From: an uncultured Clostridia bacterium
GTDB lineage: Bacteria > Bacillota > Clostridia > Christensenellales > Borkfalkiaceae
Reading direction: 5' to 3'
NCBI GenBank assembly: GCA_947589085.1
Contig: CANPZD010000002.1
Coordinates: 1-64,000 of the forward strand
Length of the DNA: 64,000 nucleotides
Part shown: one piece after another, positions 1 through 8,227 of the stretch
Numbering within the stretch: the stretch's first letter is position 1
Layout of the letters: the number at the start of each line of letters is the position of its first letter
Made by a program: the position numbers and the translations under genes
The notes under the pieces: generated by a model
The model's input: the letters and a program-made list of their open reading frames with translations, nothing else
Databases searched by the model: none
What the model was told of the DNA's origin: nothing

Positions 1-231
1 ATCACTTCCGTCGCCTGCGCGCTGATCCTCGGGATCCTCACGAATCTTCTCGTCAATATCAAACATAAGGATAAAAAAGCTTCCGAAACGCAAAATGCGG
101 ATACCATGTCCGAAGAACAGCTTTCCGATAACGTTGCCGCAGAGGGAGAGGCGGAACAGGATCCGGCCGTCTCCGAAGCCGCCGCCGCGCAGGATGAACC
201 CGCGCAGGAACATATCACGAAAGAGGAATAA
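1..231 (+). CDS. C-terminal end of a membrane protein, probably uracil/xanthine (NCS2) permease (partial)
   Basis: Frame 1 is open from the window edge to a TAA at 229-231, giving 76 residues of a protein whose start lies outside the window. It opens with a hydrophobic helix (motif [14 protein letters not shown]) and continues as a hydrophilic tail rich in Ala, Glu, Gln and Asp. This looks like a last transmembrane segment and a cytoplasmic tail. The stop codon is one base from the upp start, so the two are translationally close. A uracil permease is the usual partner of upp, and the helix would fit the end of an NCS2 permease. That assignment rests on context and one helix, so it is tentative. 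Confidence 0.5.
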   Translation: MTSVACALILGILTNLLVNIKHKDKKASETQNADTMSEEQLSDNVAAEGEAEQDPAVSEAAAAQDEPAQEHITKEE

Positions 232-232
232 T

Positions 233-871
233 ATGAAAGACTATCCCAATATCTTTGTATTCGATCACCCTTTGATCAAGCATAAAGTTTCGATTTTGCG
301 CGATAAAAATACGGGCATGAAAGAATTCCGCGAACTCATCGAGGAGATCACGACGATCATGACCTATGAGAGCATGCGCGACGTGGAACTTGTCCCCGTC
401 GAAGTGGAGACGCCGCTCGAAAAGACGATGCAGCTCCGCATTCCCGAGGAGAGCGTTGCGATCGTTCCCATTCTGCGCGCCGGGCTGGGCATGGTAAACG
501 GCGTCCACAGAGTGTTTCCCACCGCACGGGTCGGGCATATCGGCATGTACCGCGACGAGGAAACGCTCGAACCGCAGGAATATTACTGCAAGCTGCCCGA
601 GGGGATCGAGCAGAAAACGGTCTTTCTCGTCGATCCCATGCTCGCAACGGGCGGATCCGCGTGCGACGCGCTGGCCGCTTTGAAGAAACGCGGCGTGAAA
701 AAGATCAAATTCATGGCGATCATCGCCGCGCCCGAGGGCATCCGCGCCGTCGCCGAAGCGCACCCGGACGTGCCGGTCTACGTTTCCACGGTGGATCGCT
801 GTCTCAACGAGCACGGATATATCCTGCCCGGTCTCGGCGACGCAGGCGATCGGCTGTTCGGCACCAAATAA
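233..871 (+). CDS. upp: Uracil phosphoribosyltransferase
   Basis: The 212-residue product makes UMP from uracil and PRPP in cytoplasmic pyrimidine salvage. It has the UPRTase PRPP-binding loop [10 protein letters not shown], the upstream ILRAGLGM segment, and the C-terminal [13 protein letters not shown] uracil-binding motif. The length is normal for the family. The ORF track begins this frame at 95, but the extra 46 residues are basic, low-complexity sequence that overlaps the preceding gene in another frame. The ATG at 233 follows a GAGGAA Shine-Dalgarno at 223-228 and gives the family N-terminus. It sits directly behind a probable uracil permease, as expected of a salvage operon, and is followed by a strong terminator. 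Confidence 0.96.
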   Translation: MKDYPNIFVFDHPLIKHKVSILRDKNTGMKEFRELIEEITTIMTYESMRDVELVPVEVETPLEKTMQLRIPEESVAIVPILRAGLGMVNGVHRVFPTARVGHIGMYRDEETLEPQEYYCKLPEGIEQKTVFLVDPMLATGGSACDALAALKKRGVKKIKFMAIIAAPEGIRAVAEAHPDVPVYVSTVDRCLNEHGYILPGLGDAGDRLFGTK

Positions 872-886
872 CCGCATATTCCACAG

Positions 887-913
887 ACGGCCGCGCCCGC
901 GGCCGTTCTTTTT
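887..913 (+). terminator. Rho-independent terminator after upp
   Basis: The sequence ACGGCCGC-GCCC-GCGGCCGT forms a perfect 8-bp stem with a 4-nt loop and is followed by TCTTTTT. It closes the permease-upp unit before the ruvC promoter. Confidence 0.85.
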
Positions 914-956
914 GCGATTCCGCGGCGATCCGGGGGCCGCAATCTGCGGATTTTCC

Positions 957-985
957 TTGACAGAATGCACGGTTTTCTGTAAAAT
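957..985 (+). promoter_or_regulatory. Sigma-A promoter of the ruvC operon, probably giving a leaderless transcript
   Basis: TTGACA (957-962) and TAAAAT (980-985) are separated by 17 bp. The ruvC ATG begins at 992, only 7 nt past the -10 box, and no Shine-Dalgarno lies upstream. Transcription should therefore begin at or within a base or two of the start codon. Confidence 0.8.
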
Positions 986-991
986 AATGCT

Positions 992-1489
992 ATGATTATT
1001 CTGGGACTCGACCCCGGTTACGGGACGATGGGATACGGCGTGATCGAAAAAGACGCGCGCGGGAATTGCTATCCCGTGGATTACGGCGCCGTCAAAACGC
1101 CCACGTCCGAAAATTTCGCCGTGCGGCTCTGCGTTCTCGAAGAACGGGTGAACGCGCTCTTCGATCGGTTTCATCCCGAGGAAGCCGCCATGGAGGAGCT
1201 GTTCTTCTCCAAAAACGTGACGACGGGGATCGCCGTTGCGCATGCGAGGGGGGTCATGCTGCTCACCTGCAACAAGCGCTGCGGCAGGATCTTCGAGTAT
1301 ACGCCGAACCAGATCAAACAGGCGCTCACGGGGTACGGCGGCGCGGATAAGGGGCAGATGCAGCGCGTAGTCGCGTCGCATCTTCGGCTCAAGAGCATTC
1401 CTCGCCCAGACGACGCGGCCGACGCGCTCGCAGTCGCGCTGTGCCACGCGTTCACGAGCCGTTTTTCCAATCTGTTCGGCATCCGGTAG
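992..1489 (+). CDS. ruvC: Crossover junction endodeoxyribonuclease RuvC
   Basis: RuvC is the dimeric nuclease that cuts Holliday junctions after RuvAB branch migration. The 165-residue product has the RNase H-fold acidic tetrad: D7 in GLDPGYG, E68 in AAMEELFF, and D141/D144 in DDAADALAVAL. The length is typical. It is the first gene of ruvC-ruvA-ruvB-queA-tgt, all on the same strand with short gaps. The ATG at 992 is the only sensible start because it gives the family N-terminus MIILGLDPG. It has no ribosome-binding site and lies where the promoter predicts transcript initiation, so it is probably translated from a leaderless mRNA. Confidence 0.96.
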   Translation: MIILGLDPGYGTMGYGVIEKDARGNCYPVDYGAVKTPTSENFAVRLCVLEERVNALFDRFHPEEAAMEELFFSKNVTTGIAVAHARGVMLLTCNKRCGRIFEYTPNQIKQALTGYGGADKGQMQRVVASHLRLKSIPRPDDAADALAVALCHAFTSRFSNLFGIR

Positions 1490-1522
1490 CGGCAGGCGCG
1501 GCCGCCGGTTCAGGGAGTGATT

Positions 1523-2125
1523 ATGATCGGTTATCTCAAAGGAAAAGTAAAATATCTCGCCCCCGAGTACGTTTTGCTCGAGGTGGGCGGCGTCGGATAC
1601 GAAGTGTACTGTTCCGGCGCGGCGTTTTCGTGCCTTTCCGGCGTAAAACCGGGAGAGGAGGGGGAAGTCTATACCTATCTGCAGGTCAAGGAGGACGGGT
1701 TTACGCTCTTCGGATTTGCGGATCCGCAGGAAAAATCCCTCTTTCTGCGGTTGACTTCGGTGCAGGGCGTCGGGGCGAAATCGGCGATCGCGATCCTTTC
1801 CTCGATGCGGCCGCAGGACGTTTCCGAGGCGATCGCCACGGCAGACGCAAAGCGGCTTTCCGCGGTGAAAGGCGTCGGGAAAAAGACTGCCGAGCGCATC
1901 ATTCTGGAACTTCACGGAAAAATTTCCGCGGACGAGCTGCTCGGAAGCGAATCGGTGGGCGGCAGGATCTCCGCGGAAACGCTTTCGGAGGACGACGACG
2001 CGGTCGCCGCGCTCATGGGATTGGGATTTACCAAACAGGAGAGCGCGCAGGCGGTGACCCGCGCGAAATCAACGGGCGCAAAGACGGCGGAAGAGATCAT
2101 TTCCGCGGCGCTCAGAGGAATGTGA
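1523..2125 (+). CDS. ruvA: Holliday junction branch migration protein RuvA
   Basis: RuvA binds four-way junctions as a tetramer and loads RuvB. The 200-residue product starts with the OB-fold domain (MIGYLKGKV), has tandem helix-hairpin-helix motifs in the middle (VQGVGAKSA and VKGVGKKTAERI), and ends with a small helical domain that contacts RuvB (LMGLGFTKQESAQAV). The track uses the GTG at 1517. That GTG falls inside the AGGGAG Shine-Dalgarno (1512-1517), so the ATG at 1523 is the better start and gives the usual N-terminus. ruvB follows after 3 nt. Confidence 0.95.
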   Translation: MIGYLKGKVKYLAPEYVLLEVGGVGYEVYCSGAAFSCLSGVKPGEEGEVYTYLQVKEDGFTLFGFADPQEKSLFLRLTSVQGVGAKSAIAILSSMRPQDVSEAIATADAKRLSAVKGVGKKTAERIILELHGKISADELLGSESVGGRISAETLSEDDDAVAALMGLGFTKQESAQAVTRAKSTGAKTAEEIISAALRGM

Positions 2126-2128
2126 TCT

Positions 2129-3181
2129 ATGTTTGACGACGAATTCAGAGACGACGAAAGGCTGCTTTCCGGCGCGCGCGGCGAGTACGACCTCGAAGAA
2201 AATATTCTCCGGCCCAAAACGATGGAGGAATACATCGGACAGGACAAGGTGAAAGAGAACCTTGCCGTGTATATCGCCGCGGCGAAGGCGCGCGGAGAGG
2301 CGCTCGACCACGTGCTCTTGTACGGCCCTCCCGGCCTCGGCAAGACGACGCTCGCCCATATCATTGCGAATACGATGGGCACGCAGATCAAGGTCACGAG
2401 CGGCCCTGCCATCGAGCGTTCGGGCGATCTGGCCGCGATCCTCACCAACCTCAACGAGGGGGACGTGCTGTTTATCGACGAGATCCACCGTCTCAACAAA
2501 CAGGTGGAGGAGATTTTGTATTCCGCGATGGAGGACTACGCGCTGGATATCATCGTGGGGAAAGGCCCCAGCGCGCGCAATATCCGGTTTTCGCTCAAAC
2601 GTTTTACGCTCATCGGCGCGACGACGCGCGCGGGCATGCTCTCGTCGCCGCTTCGCGACCGATTCGGGATCATCTGCAAGCTGGACATGTATACCCCGGA
2701 AGAGCTGAAACGCATTGTGGCGCGTTCGGCGCGCACGCTCGGGATCTCCGTGGAGGAGGAGGGCGGCTATGAGATCGCGCGCAGATCGCGCGGCACGCCC
2801 CGCATCGCCAACCGGCTTCTGAAGCGCGTGCGCGATTTTTCCGCCGTTTCGGGGAATACGGCCGTGACGAAGCGGGACGCGCAAAAGGCGCTTGCGCGCA
2901 TGGAGATCGACGAGCTGGGACTTGACGAAACGGACAGAAATCTGCTGCGCGCGCTGATCGAAAAATTCAACGGCGGCCCCGCGGGACTCGATACGCTGGC
3001 CGCGACCATCAACGAGGATGTGAACACGATCGAAGATATCTACGAACCCTATCTTCTGCAACTCGGCTTTATTGCAAGAACGCCGCGCGGAAGAGTGTGC
3101 CTCAAGGGCGGTTATGACCACATGGGGGTGAAAATGCCCGAGGCGGTGCGGCGGCAGATGAGCGTGTTCGACGAATCCTGA
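2129..3181 (+). CDS. ruvB: Holliday junction branch migration DNA helicase RuvB
   Basis: RuvB is the hexameric AAA+ motor that drives branch migration with RuvA. The 350-residue product carries Walker [10 protein letters not shown], Walker [10 protein letters not shown], sensor-1 GATTRAG, and the C-terminal winged-helix domain (residues about 260-335) that ends in the conserved PRGR segment. The acidic N-terminus and total length are normal for Firmicutes. It begins 3 nt after ruvA, consistent with translational coupling, and queA follows within 30 nt. Confidence 0.97.
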   Translation: MFDDEFRDDERLLSGARGEYDLEENILRPKTMEEYIGQDKVKENLAVYIAAAKARGEALDHVLLYGPPGLGKTTLAHIIANTMGTQIKVTSGPAIERSGDLAAILTNLNEGDVLFIDEIHRLNKQVEEILYSAMEDYALDIIVGKGPSARNIRFSLKRFTLIGATTRAGMLSSPLRDRFGIICKLDMYTPEELKRIVARSARTLGISVEEEGGYEIARRSRGTPRIANRLLKRVRDFSAVSGNTAVTKRDAQKALARMEIDELGLDETDRNLLRALIEKFNGGPAGLDTLAATINEDVNTIEDIYEPYLLQLGFIARTPRGRVCLKGGYDHMGVKMPEAVRRQMSVFDES

Positions 3182-3207
3182 GCGAGCTTGCGGTCTGCGG
3201 AGATCTC

Positions 3208-4227
3208 ATGAAAACATCGGATTTTTATTACAAACTCCCGGAGGAGCTGATCGCACAGACGCCCGCGGAGCCGCGCGACGCTTCGCGGCTCCTCGTGTAT
3301 CACAGGAAAGACCGTACCGTCGAGCATACGGTTTTTCATCATATTCCGGAATATCTGCGCGCCGGGGATGTGTTGGTGCTCAACCGCACGCGTGTTCTGC
3401 CCGCGCGCCTGTATGCGACGACGGAGCATGGCGGAAGCGTGGAGGTGCTTCTCTTGAAGCGTCTCAATCTCGACGAATGGGAAGTTCTTGTCCGTCCCGG
3501 AAAGAAGTGCCGGCCCGGTGTGAAGCTGTATGTCAACGACGAGCTTTCGCTGGAAATCAAGGGCGTTACGCCCTCGGGCGAACGGCAGATCGTATTTTTT
3601 TACAAGGGCGCGTTCGAAGATGTGCTTTCCCGTGCGGGCAGCATGCCGCTACCGCCCTATATCCATGAAAAACTGCGTGATCCCGAACGCTATCAGACCG
3701 TCTATTCCAAAGAGACCGGTTCGGCGGCGGCGCCCACGGCGGGGCTGCATTTTACGCCCGCGTTGCTGAACGAACTGCGCGCAAAGGGCGTGGAGATCGC
3801 GGAAGTCCTGCTGCATGTAGGGTTGGGGACGTTCCGTCCCGTAAAGGTGGAGAACGTCGAAACACACGTCATGCACAGCGAATATTACGAGGTTTCGGAG
3901 GAGGCCGCCGCAATCATCAACCGCGCGAAGCGGGAGGGGCGGCGCGTCGTCTGCGTCGGCACGACTTCGGTGCGCACGTTGGAAACCGTCGCGGACATGG
4001 ATGGCTTTGTTCACGCCGGAAAGGGGGAGACGAGCATTTTCATCTACCCGCCTTACCGTTTCAGATGCGTGGACGCGCTGATCACGAATTTTCATCTTCC
4101 GGAAAGCACGCTGCTCATGCTGGTTTCCGCCTTCTGCTCGCGGGAAGAGATGCTTGCGGTCTATGAGACGGCCGTACGGGAAAAATACCGTTTCTTCTCG
4201 TTCGGGGACGCGATGTTTATCGAGTGA
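3208..4227 (+). CDS. queA: S-adenosylmethionine:tRNA ribosyltransferase-isomerase
   Basis: QueA transfers the ribosyl group of SAM onto preQ1 in tRNA, giving epoxyqueuosine in the anticodon. The 339-residue protein shows the family landmarks: N-terminal DFYYKLPEELIAQTPAEPRDASRLL, central TAGLHFTPALL, HVGLGTFRPVK, and the C-terminal TNFHLPESTLLMLVSAF. The length is standard. It sits between ruvB and tgt, a common arrangement that places it directly before the enzyme that inserts its substrate base. Confidence 0.96.
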   Translation: MKTSDFYYKLPEELIAQTPAEPRDASRLLVYHRKDRTVEHTVFHHIPEYLRAGDVLVLNRTRVLPARLYATTEHGGSVEVLLLKRLNLDEWEVLVRPGKKCRPGVKLYVNDELSLEIKGVTPSGERQIVFFYKGAFEDVLSRAGSMPLPPYIHEKLRDPERYQTVYSKETGSAAAPTAGLHFTPALLNELRAKGVEIAEVLLHVGLGTFRPVKVENVETHVMHSEYYEVSEEAAAIINRAKREGRRVVCVGTTSVRTLETVADMDGFVHAGKGETSIFIYPPYRFRCVDALITNFHLPESTLLMLVSAFCSREEMLAVYETAVREKYRFFSFGDAMFIE

Positions 4228-5382
<1,155 letters not shown>

Positions 5383-5439
5383 TTCCCGTTTATTCGAAGA
5401 TGAAATTCTCGTGAAAGCGAAAAATGTGTCCGAAATCGC

Positions 5440-5468
5440 TTGCCAAATTTTTCCGGATAGAGTATCAT
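5440..5468 (+). promoter_or_regulatory. Sigma-A promoter for yajC
   Basis: TTGCCA (5440-5445) and TATCAT (5463-5468) are spaced by 17 bp. The leader of about 60 nt contains CCGC-CTTT-GCGG (5492-5503) and TTTCCG (5482-5487), which can pair with CGGAAA (5515-5520) beside the yajC ribosome-binding site. Confidence 0.65.
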
Positions 5469-5531
5469 ACAAGGGAACGAATTTCCGTGTTCCGCCTTTG
5501 CGGGCGCGGAGTTCCGGAAAGGAGATAAAAA

Positions 5532-6065
5532 ATGGGTTGGAATTTTTGGGCGTTGCTCAGTAACGATTCCGGAGACAAGACCGGAGAAACGGGCGGCGGC
5601 GGTGCGCAGAACTGGATCGTTTGGGTCGTGCTTGCCGTTGCGGTGGTGCTGATTATCGTCTGGTTCATCTTTTCGAACAGAAAGAACAAGTCCCGCCAAA
5701 AGGAATATGCGGAGCAGATGGAAGCGATCCGTCCCGGCAACAAGGTCAAGTCGACGGGCGGATTGTGCGGCGTCGTCGTGGAAGTGTGCGACGATAACAC
5801 CGTGATCATCGAAACGGGAAGCGAAACGACCGGGAAGTCCTATTTCAAGCTGGACAAGGACTCCATTTATCAGACGGACGCAAAAGGCGCGACGCAGATC
5901 GCGCGCGAGCAGGCGGAAGCGGCCAAGAATGCCGAAAAAGCGACCAAGGCAGAAGGCGCCGCGCCCGAAAAATCCGAGGCGCCCGAAAAAGCCGAAGCGC
6001 CCGAAAAACCGGCGGAAGATGCGCCAGAGGCGCCCGCGGAAACGCCCGTGCAGAAAGACGAATAA
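5532..6065 (+). CDS. yajC: Preprotein translocase subunit YajC
   Basis: YajC is a small inner-membrane partner of SecDF and SecYEG. The 177-residue product has one transmembrane helix (about residues 21-42, WIVWVVLAVAVVLIIVWFI), then the cytoplasmic YajC domain with MEAIRPGNKVKSTGGLCGVV. It is longer than the usual ~100 residues because of a C-terminal tail of about 60 residues made of Ala-Pro-Glu-Lys repeats (APEKSEAPEKAEAPEKP), which is probably disordered. The ATG follows GGAGAT. Its position upstream of scfA, scfB and secDF matches Clostridial gene order. Confidence 0.9.
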   Translation: MGWNFWALLSNDSGDKTGETGGGGAQNWIVWVVLAVAVVLIIVWFIFSNRKNKSRQKEYAEQMEAIRPGNKVKSTGGLCGVVVEVCDDNTVIIETGSETTGKSYFKLDKDSIYQTDAKGATQIAREQAEAAKNAEKATKAEGAAPEKSEAPEKAEAPEKPAEDAPEAPAETPVQKDE

Positions 6066-6092
6066 GTTTTCGGAAAGTCATAATCGGAATTT

Positions 6093-6125
6093 CCTCCGCA
6101 TACGTTACGCATGCGGAGGTTTTTT
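6093..6125 (+). promoter_or_regulatory. Terminator-like hairpin whose 3' arm is the Shine-Dalgarno of the next gene
   Basis: CCTCCGCAT (6093-6101), a 9-nt loop, and ATGCGGAGG (6111-6119) form a perfect 9-bp stem. T6 (6120-6125) follows and then the ATG at 6126. The stem contains the GGAGG ribosome-binding site of the downstream gene, so the fold would both terminate transcription after yajC and hide the start site. This is seen directly in the sequence; the regulatory consequence is inferred. Confidence 0.75.
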
Positions 6126-6506
6126 ATGAAAAAAGAATGGAAAAAAGCGACGCTCGAAGTGGCGTTGGCCGGCGTCGCGGCCACGGTATTTTATCTCTTT
6201 GCCGCGGCGATTTTCGCGGCGATCGTGAAGGCATGCGCGCCCTCTCAAAAGGTCGTTTCCGCAGTGAATTGGGTGCTGAAAGGGATCGGTTCGTTTGCGT
6301 TTTCCCTCATTTTTGTGCGCAAGGGGCGCGCGCTGTTCAAGGGCGCGGCGGCGGGGGCGCTCGCATGCGTGCTCTCCATGCTGCTGTTCGCGGCCATCGG
6401 CGGATTCCATATCACAGTCTTTTTCCCGCTTGAATTGATTTTCTGTGCGGTTTTGGGCGGTCTCGGAGCCGCGCTCGGCGTAAAATTGCGCAAAGAGGAA
6501 GCGTAA
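6126..6506 (+). CDS. TIGR04086-like small integral membrane protein
   Basis: The 126-residue protein has about four hydrophobic segments (residues about 10-35, 45-65, 72-95 and 97-118) and a short basic N-terminus (MKKEWKKA). Its position between yajC and scfA is typical of the TIGR04086 family, whose function is not known. The track starts at 6111, but that ATG lies inside the terminator-like stem. The ATG at 6126 has GGAGG at 6115-6119 with a 6-nt spacer and is preferred. Family membership is judged from context, size and topology, not from a search. Confidence 0.7.
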   Translation: MKKEWKKATLEVALAGVAATVFYLFAAAIFAAIVKACAPSQKVVSAVNWVLKGIGSFAFSLIFVRKGRALFKGAAAGALACVLSMLLFAAIGGFHITVFFPLELIFCAVLGGLGAALGVKLRKEEA

Positions 6507-6511
6507 AACGC

Positions 6512-6540
6512 TTGCAAAATTCTTTCATGCGTTGTATAAT
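6512..6540 (+). promoter_or_regulatory. Sigma-A promoter for scfA
   Basis: TTGCAA (6512-6517) and TATAAT (6535-6540) have 17-bp spacing, just after the stop codon of the upstream gene. scfA and scfB therefore probably have their own transcript. Confidence 0.8.
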
Positions 6541-6567
6541 GGAAAAAAAGCATTCAGGAGTACATTC

Positions 6568-6723
6568 ATGATCAAAACGATCGCAAAACCCGCCGAGAAA
6601 AAAACGACAGGCTGCGGCGAATGCAGGAGCACCTGCCAGTCCGCATGCAAAACGAGTTGCACCGTAGGCAATCAATCCTGCGAGCGCGTCACGCGCGAGC
6701 AGAAAATCGAAGAGCGGAAATAA
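6568..6723 (+). CDS. scfA: SCIFF (six-cysteines-in-forty-five) ribosomal precursor peptide
   Basis: This 51-residue peptide has six cysteines clustered in the second half: C-x2-C, then TCQ, ACK, SCT and SCE (TTGCGECRSTCQSACKTSC and QSCE). That is the defining pattern of SCIFF, a precursor found across Clostridia whose cysteines are cross-linked by the neighbouring radical SAM enzyme. The N-terminal leader MIKTIAKPAEKK would be the recognition segment. The track start at 6532 overlaps the -10 box. The ATG at 6568 has AGGAG upstream and yields the expected size. The biological role of mature SCIFF is unknown. Confidence 0.93.
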   Translation: MIKTIAKPAEKKTTGCGECRSTCQSACKTSCTVGNQSCERVTREQKIEERK

Positions 6724-6786
6724 AGCGTTCAAGCACGATCGGGAAGCGGCGCGATGCGTCGCTTTTTCCCGTGTTTGCCGAGTCTT

Positions 6787-8094
6787 ATGATCCACGTATT
6801 TTCTTTTCACGATACATATTATCTCTATGATACGGGCAGCGGCAGTCTGCATCTGTGCGACGAGAAAACGGCGCGTTACTTTTCCGGCGAGCCCGTAACG
6901 CTCACGGAAGAAGAACTTGCGCAGATCGCGGAACTTGAACGTCAAGGTCTGCTCAATGCGCCCGAAACGCAGGCGCGCCCGATCAAGTCGAACGAGATGA
7001 AGGCGCTGTGCCTGCACGTGTCGCACGATTGCAATCTGCGTTGCCGCTATTGCTTTGCAGACGAAGGCGCATACCATTCCGTTCGGGAAGTGATGAACTT
7101 TCAGACGGCAAAAGCCGCCATCGACTTTCTGTTGGAACAGAGCGGAAAACGCCGCGTCCTCGAAGTCGACTTTTTCGGCGGCGAACCCCTCATGAATCTC
7201 GACGTCGTAAAAAAGACGGTGTATTATGCCAAGGAAGAGGGGGCGAAGCGCGGCAAGAAATTTTTATTCACCACGACGACGAACGGACTTCTGCTCGACG
7301 ACGAGACCATTCGTTTTTTCAACGAAGAGATGGAAAACGTCGTTCTCTCCCTCGACGGCAGGAAGGAGATCCACGACGCCGTGCGCAAAACCGTGAACGG
7401 CAGGGGAAGTTTCGACGCCGTCATCGAAAAGGTCAAAAAATTCGTCAGGGCGCGCGGGGACAAGCACTACTATGTCCGCGGCACGTTTACGGCGAAGAAT
7501 CTCGATTTTTCCAAAGACGTGCTCTTTCTTGCGGACAACGGATTCGACAGCATCTCTCTGGAACCCGTCGTCACCGAGATCCCCGATCTTCAGATTAAAG
7601 AGGAGCATCTGCCCGCGATCGCAAAGGAGTACGAAACGCTCTGCGAAGAATACGTCAGGCGCGAGGCTGAGGGAAAGGGCTTTTTGTTCTTTCATTTTCA
7701 GATCGATCTCGAAGGCGGGCCGTGCCTTGCCAAGCGCGTTTCGGCGTGCGGCGCGGGAAACGAATATTTCTCGGTCGTCCCGAACGGCGACATCTATCCC
7801 TGCCACCAGTTCGCGGGGGACAAAGACTTCCGCATGGGCAACGTGTTCGAAGGGAAGATCGATCCCGTTCTGCGCGCGAAATTTGCGTCGAGCTGCCTGT
7901 TCACGCGCAAAAAATGCGGCGACTGTTTCGCCAAATTCATCTGCTCGGGCGGGTGCAGCGCAAACAATTACCACTACTGCGGCGATATCGACGAACCCTA
8001 CCCCATGACGTGCGCGATGATGAAAAAGCGCATCGAATGCGCGATGCATGTTCTTGCCGAACGCAAAGCGCGCGAAAAAACGCAGAAAAATTAA
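6787..8094 (+). CDS. scfB: SCIFF maturase, six-Cys SPASM-type radical SAM protein
   Basis: The 435-residue enzyme is expected to form thioether links from the ScfA cysteines. An N-terminal region (residues about 1-70, HVFSFHDTYYLYDTGSGSLHLCDE) resembles a precursor-recognition domain. The radical SAM motif CNLRCRYC follows and then FFGGEPL. The C-terminus holds the auxiliary-cluster cysteines (CGAGNEYF, YPCHQF, KKCGDCFAKFICSGGC and MTCAMM). The ATG at 6787 gives the family start (MIH), while the track start at 6754 adds 11 atypical residues. It lies 63 nt after scfA. A family-standard length and intact motifs suggest it is active. Confidence 0.95.
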   Translation: MIHVFSFHDTYYLYDTGSGSLHLCDEKTARYFSGEPVTLTEEELAQIAELERQGLLNAPETQARPIKSNEMKALCLHVSHDCNLRCRYCFADEGAYHSVREVMNFQTAKAAIDFLLEQSGKRRVLEVDFFGGEPLMNLDVVKKTVYYAKEEGAKRGKKFLFTTTTNGLLLDDETIRFFNEEMENVVLSLDGRKEIHDAVRKTVNGRGSFDAVIEKVKKFVRARGDKHYYVRGTFTAKNLDFSKDVLFLADNGFDSISLEPVVTEIPDLQIKEEHLPAIAKEYETLCEEYVRREAEGKGFLFFHFQIDLEGGPCLAKRVSACGAGNEYFSVVPNGDIYPCHQFAGDKDFRMGNVFEGKIDPVLRAKFASSCLFTRKKCGDCFAKFICSGGCSANNYHYCGDIDEPYPMTCAMMKKRIECAMHVLAERKAREKTQKN

Positions 8095-8124
8095 AGAAAA
8101 TTAAGAGAAGCGGCGCAATTCGGC

Positions 8125-8153
8125 TTGACGTGCGCGCGCTTTTCCTATATAAT
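8125..8153 (+). promoter_or_regulatory. Sigma-A promoter for secDF
   Basis: TTGACG (8125-8130) and TATAAT (8148-8153) are separated by 17 bp. Transcription is predicted to begin near 8160. Confidence 0.8.
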
Positions 8154-8160
8154 GAAGAAA

Positions 8161-8210
8161 GTGAGTTTTTCCGTAACGGAACAGCTTAAAGGCGGGACTT
8201 TCCCGCTCAC
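8161..8210 (+). promoter_or_regulatory. Structured 5' leader of secD
   Basis: The predicted mRNA begins about here. GTGA (8161-8164) pairs with TCAC (8207-8210) and encloses TTCCG-TAA-CGGAA (8169-8181) and GCGGGA-CTT-TCCCGC (8192-8206). The result is a small three-way junction that ends just before the AGGAGGAGG Shine-Dalgarno. It does not match a riboswitch class I recognise. Confidence 0.45.
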
Positions 8211-8227
8211 GATACAGGAGGAGGCTA

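Noticed and set aside
95-232. N-terminal extension of upp in the ORF track
   Set aside because: It overlaps the preceding gene in another frame. The ATG at 233 has a good ribosome-binding site and gives the family start.
215-1915. Long minus-strand ORF (566 aa) opposite upp, ruvC and ruvA
   Set aside because: It is a shadow of real genes with clear motifs on the plus strand. It has a basic, low-complexity product and no ribosome-binding site.
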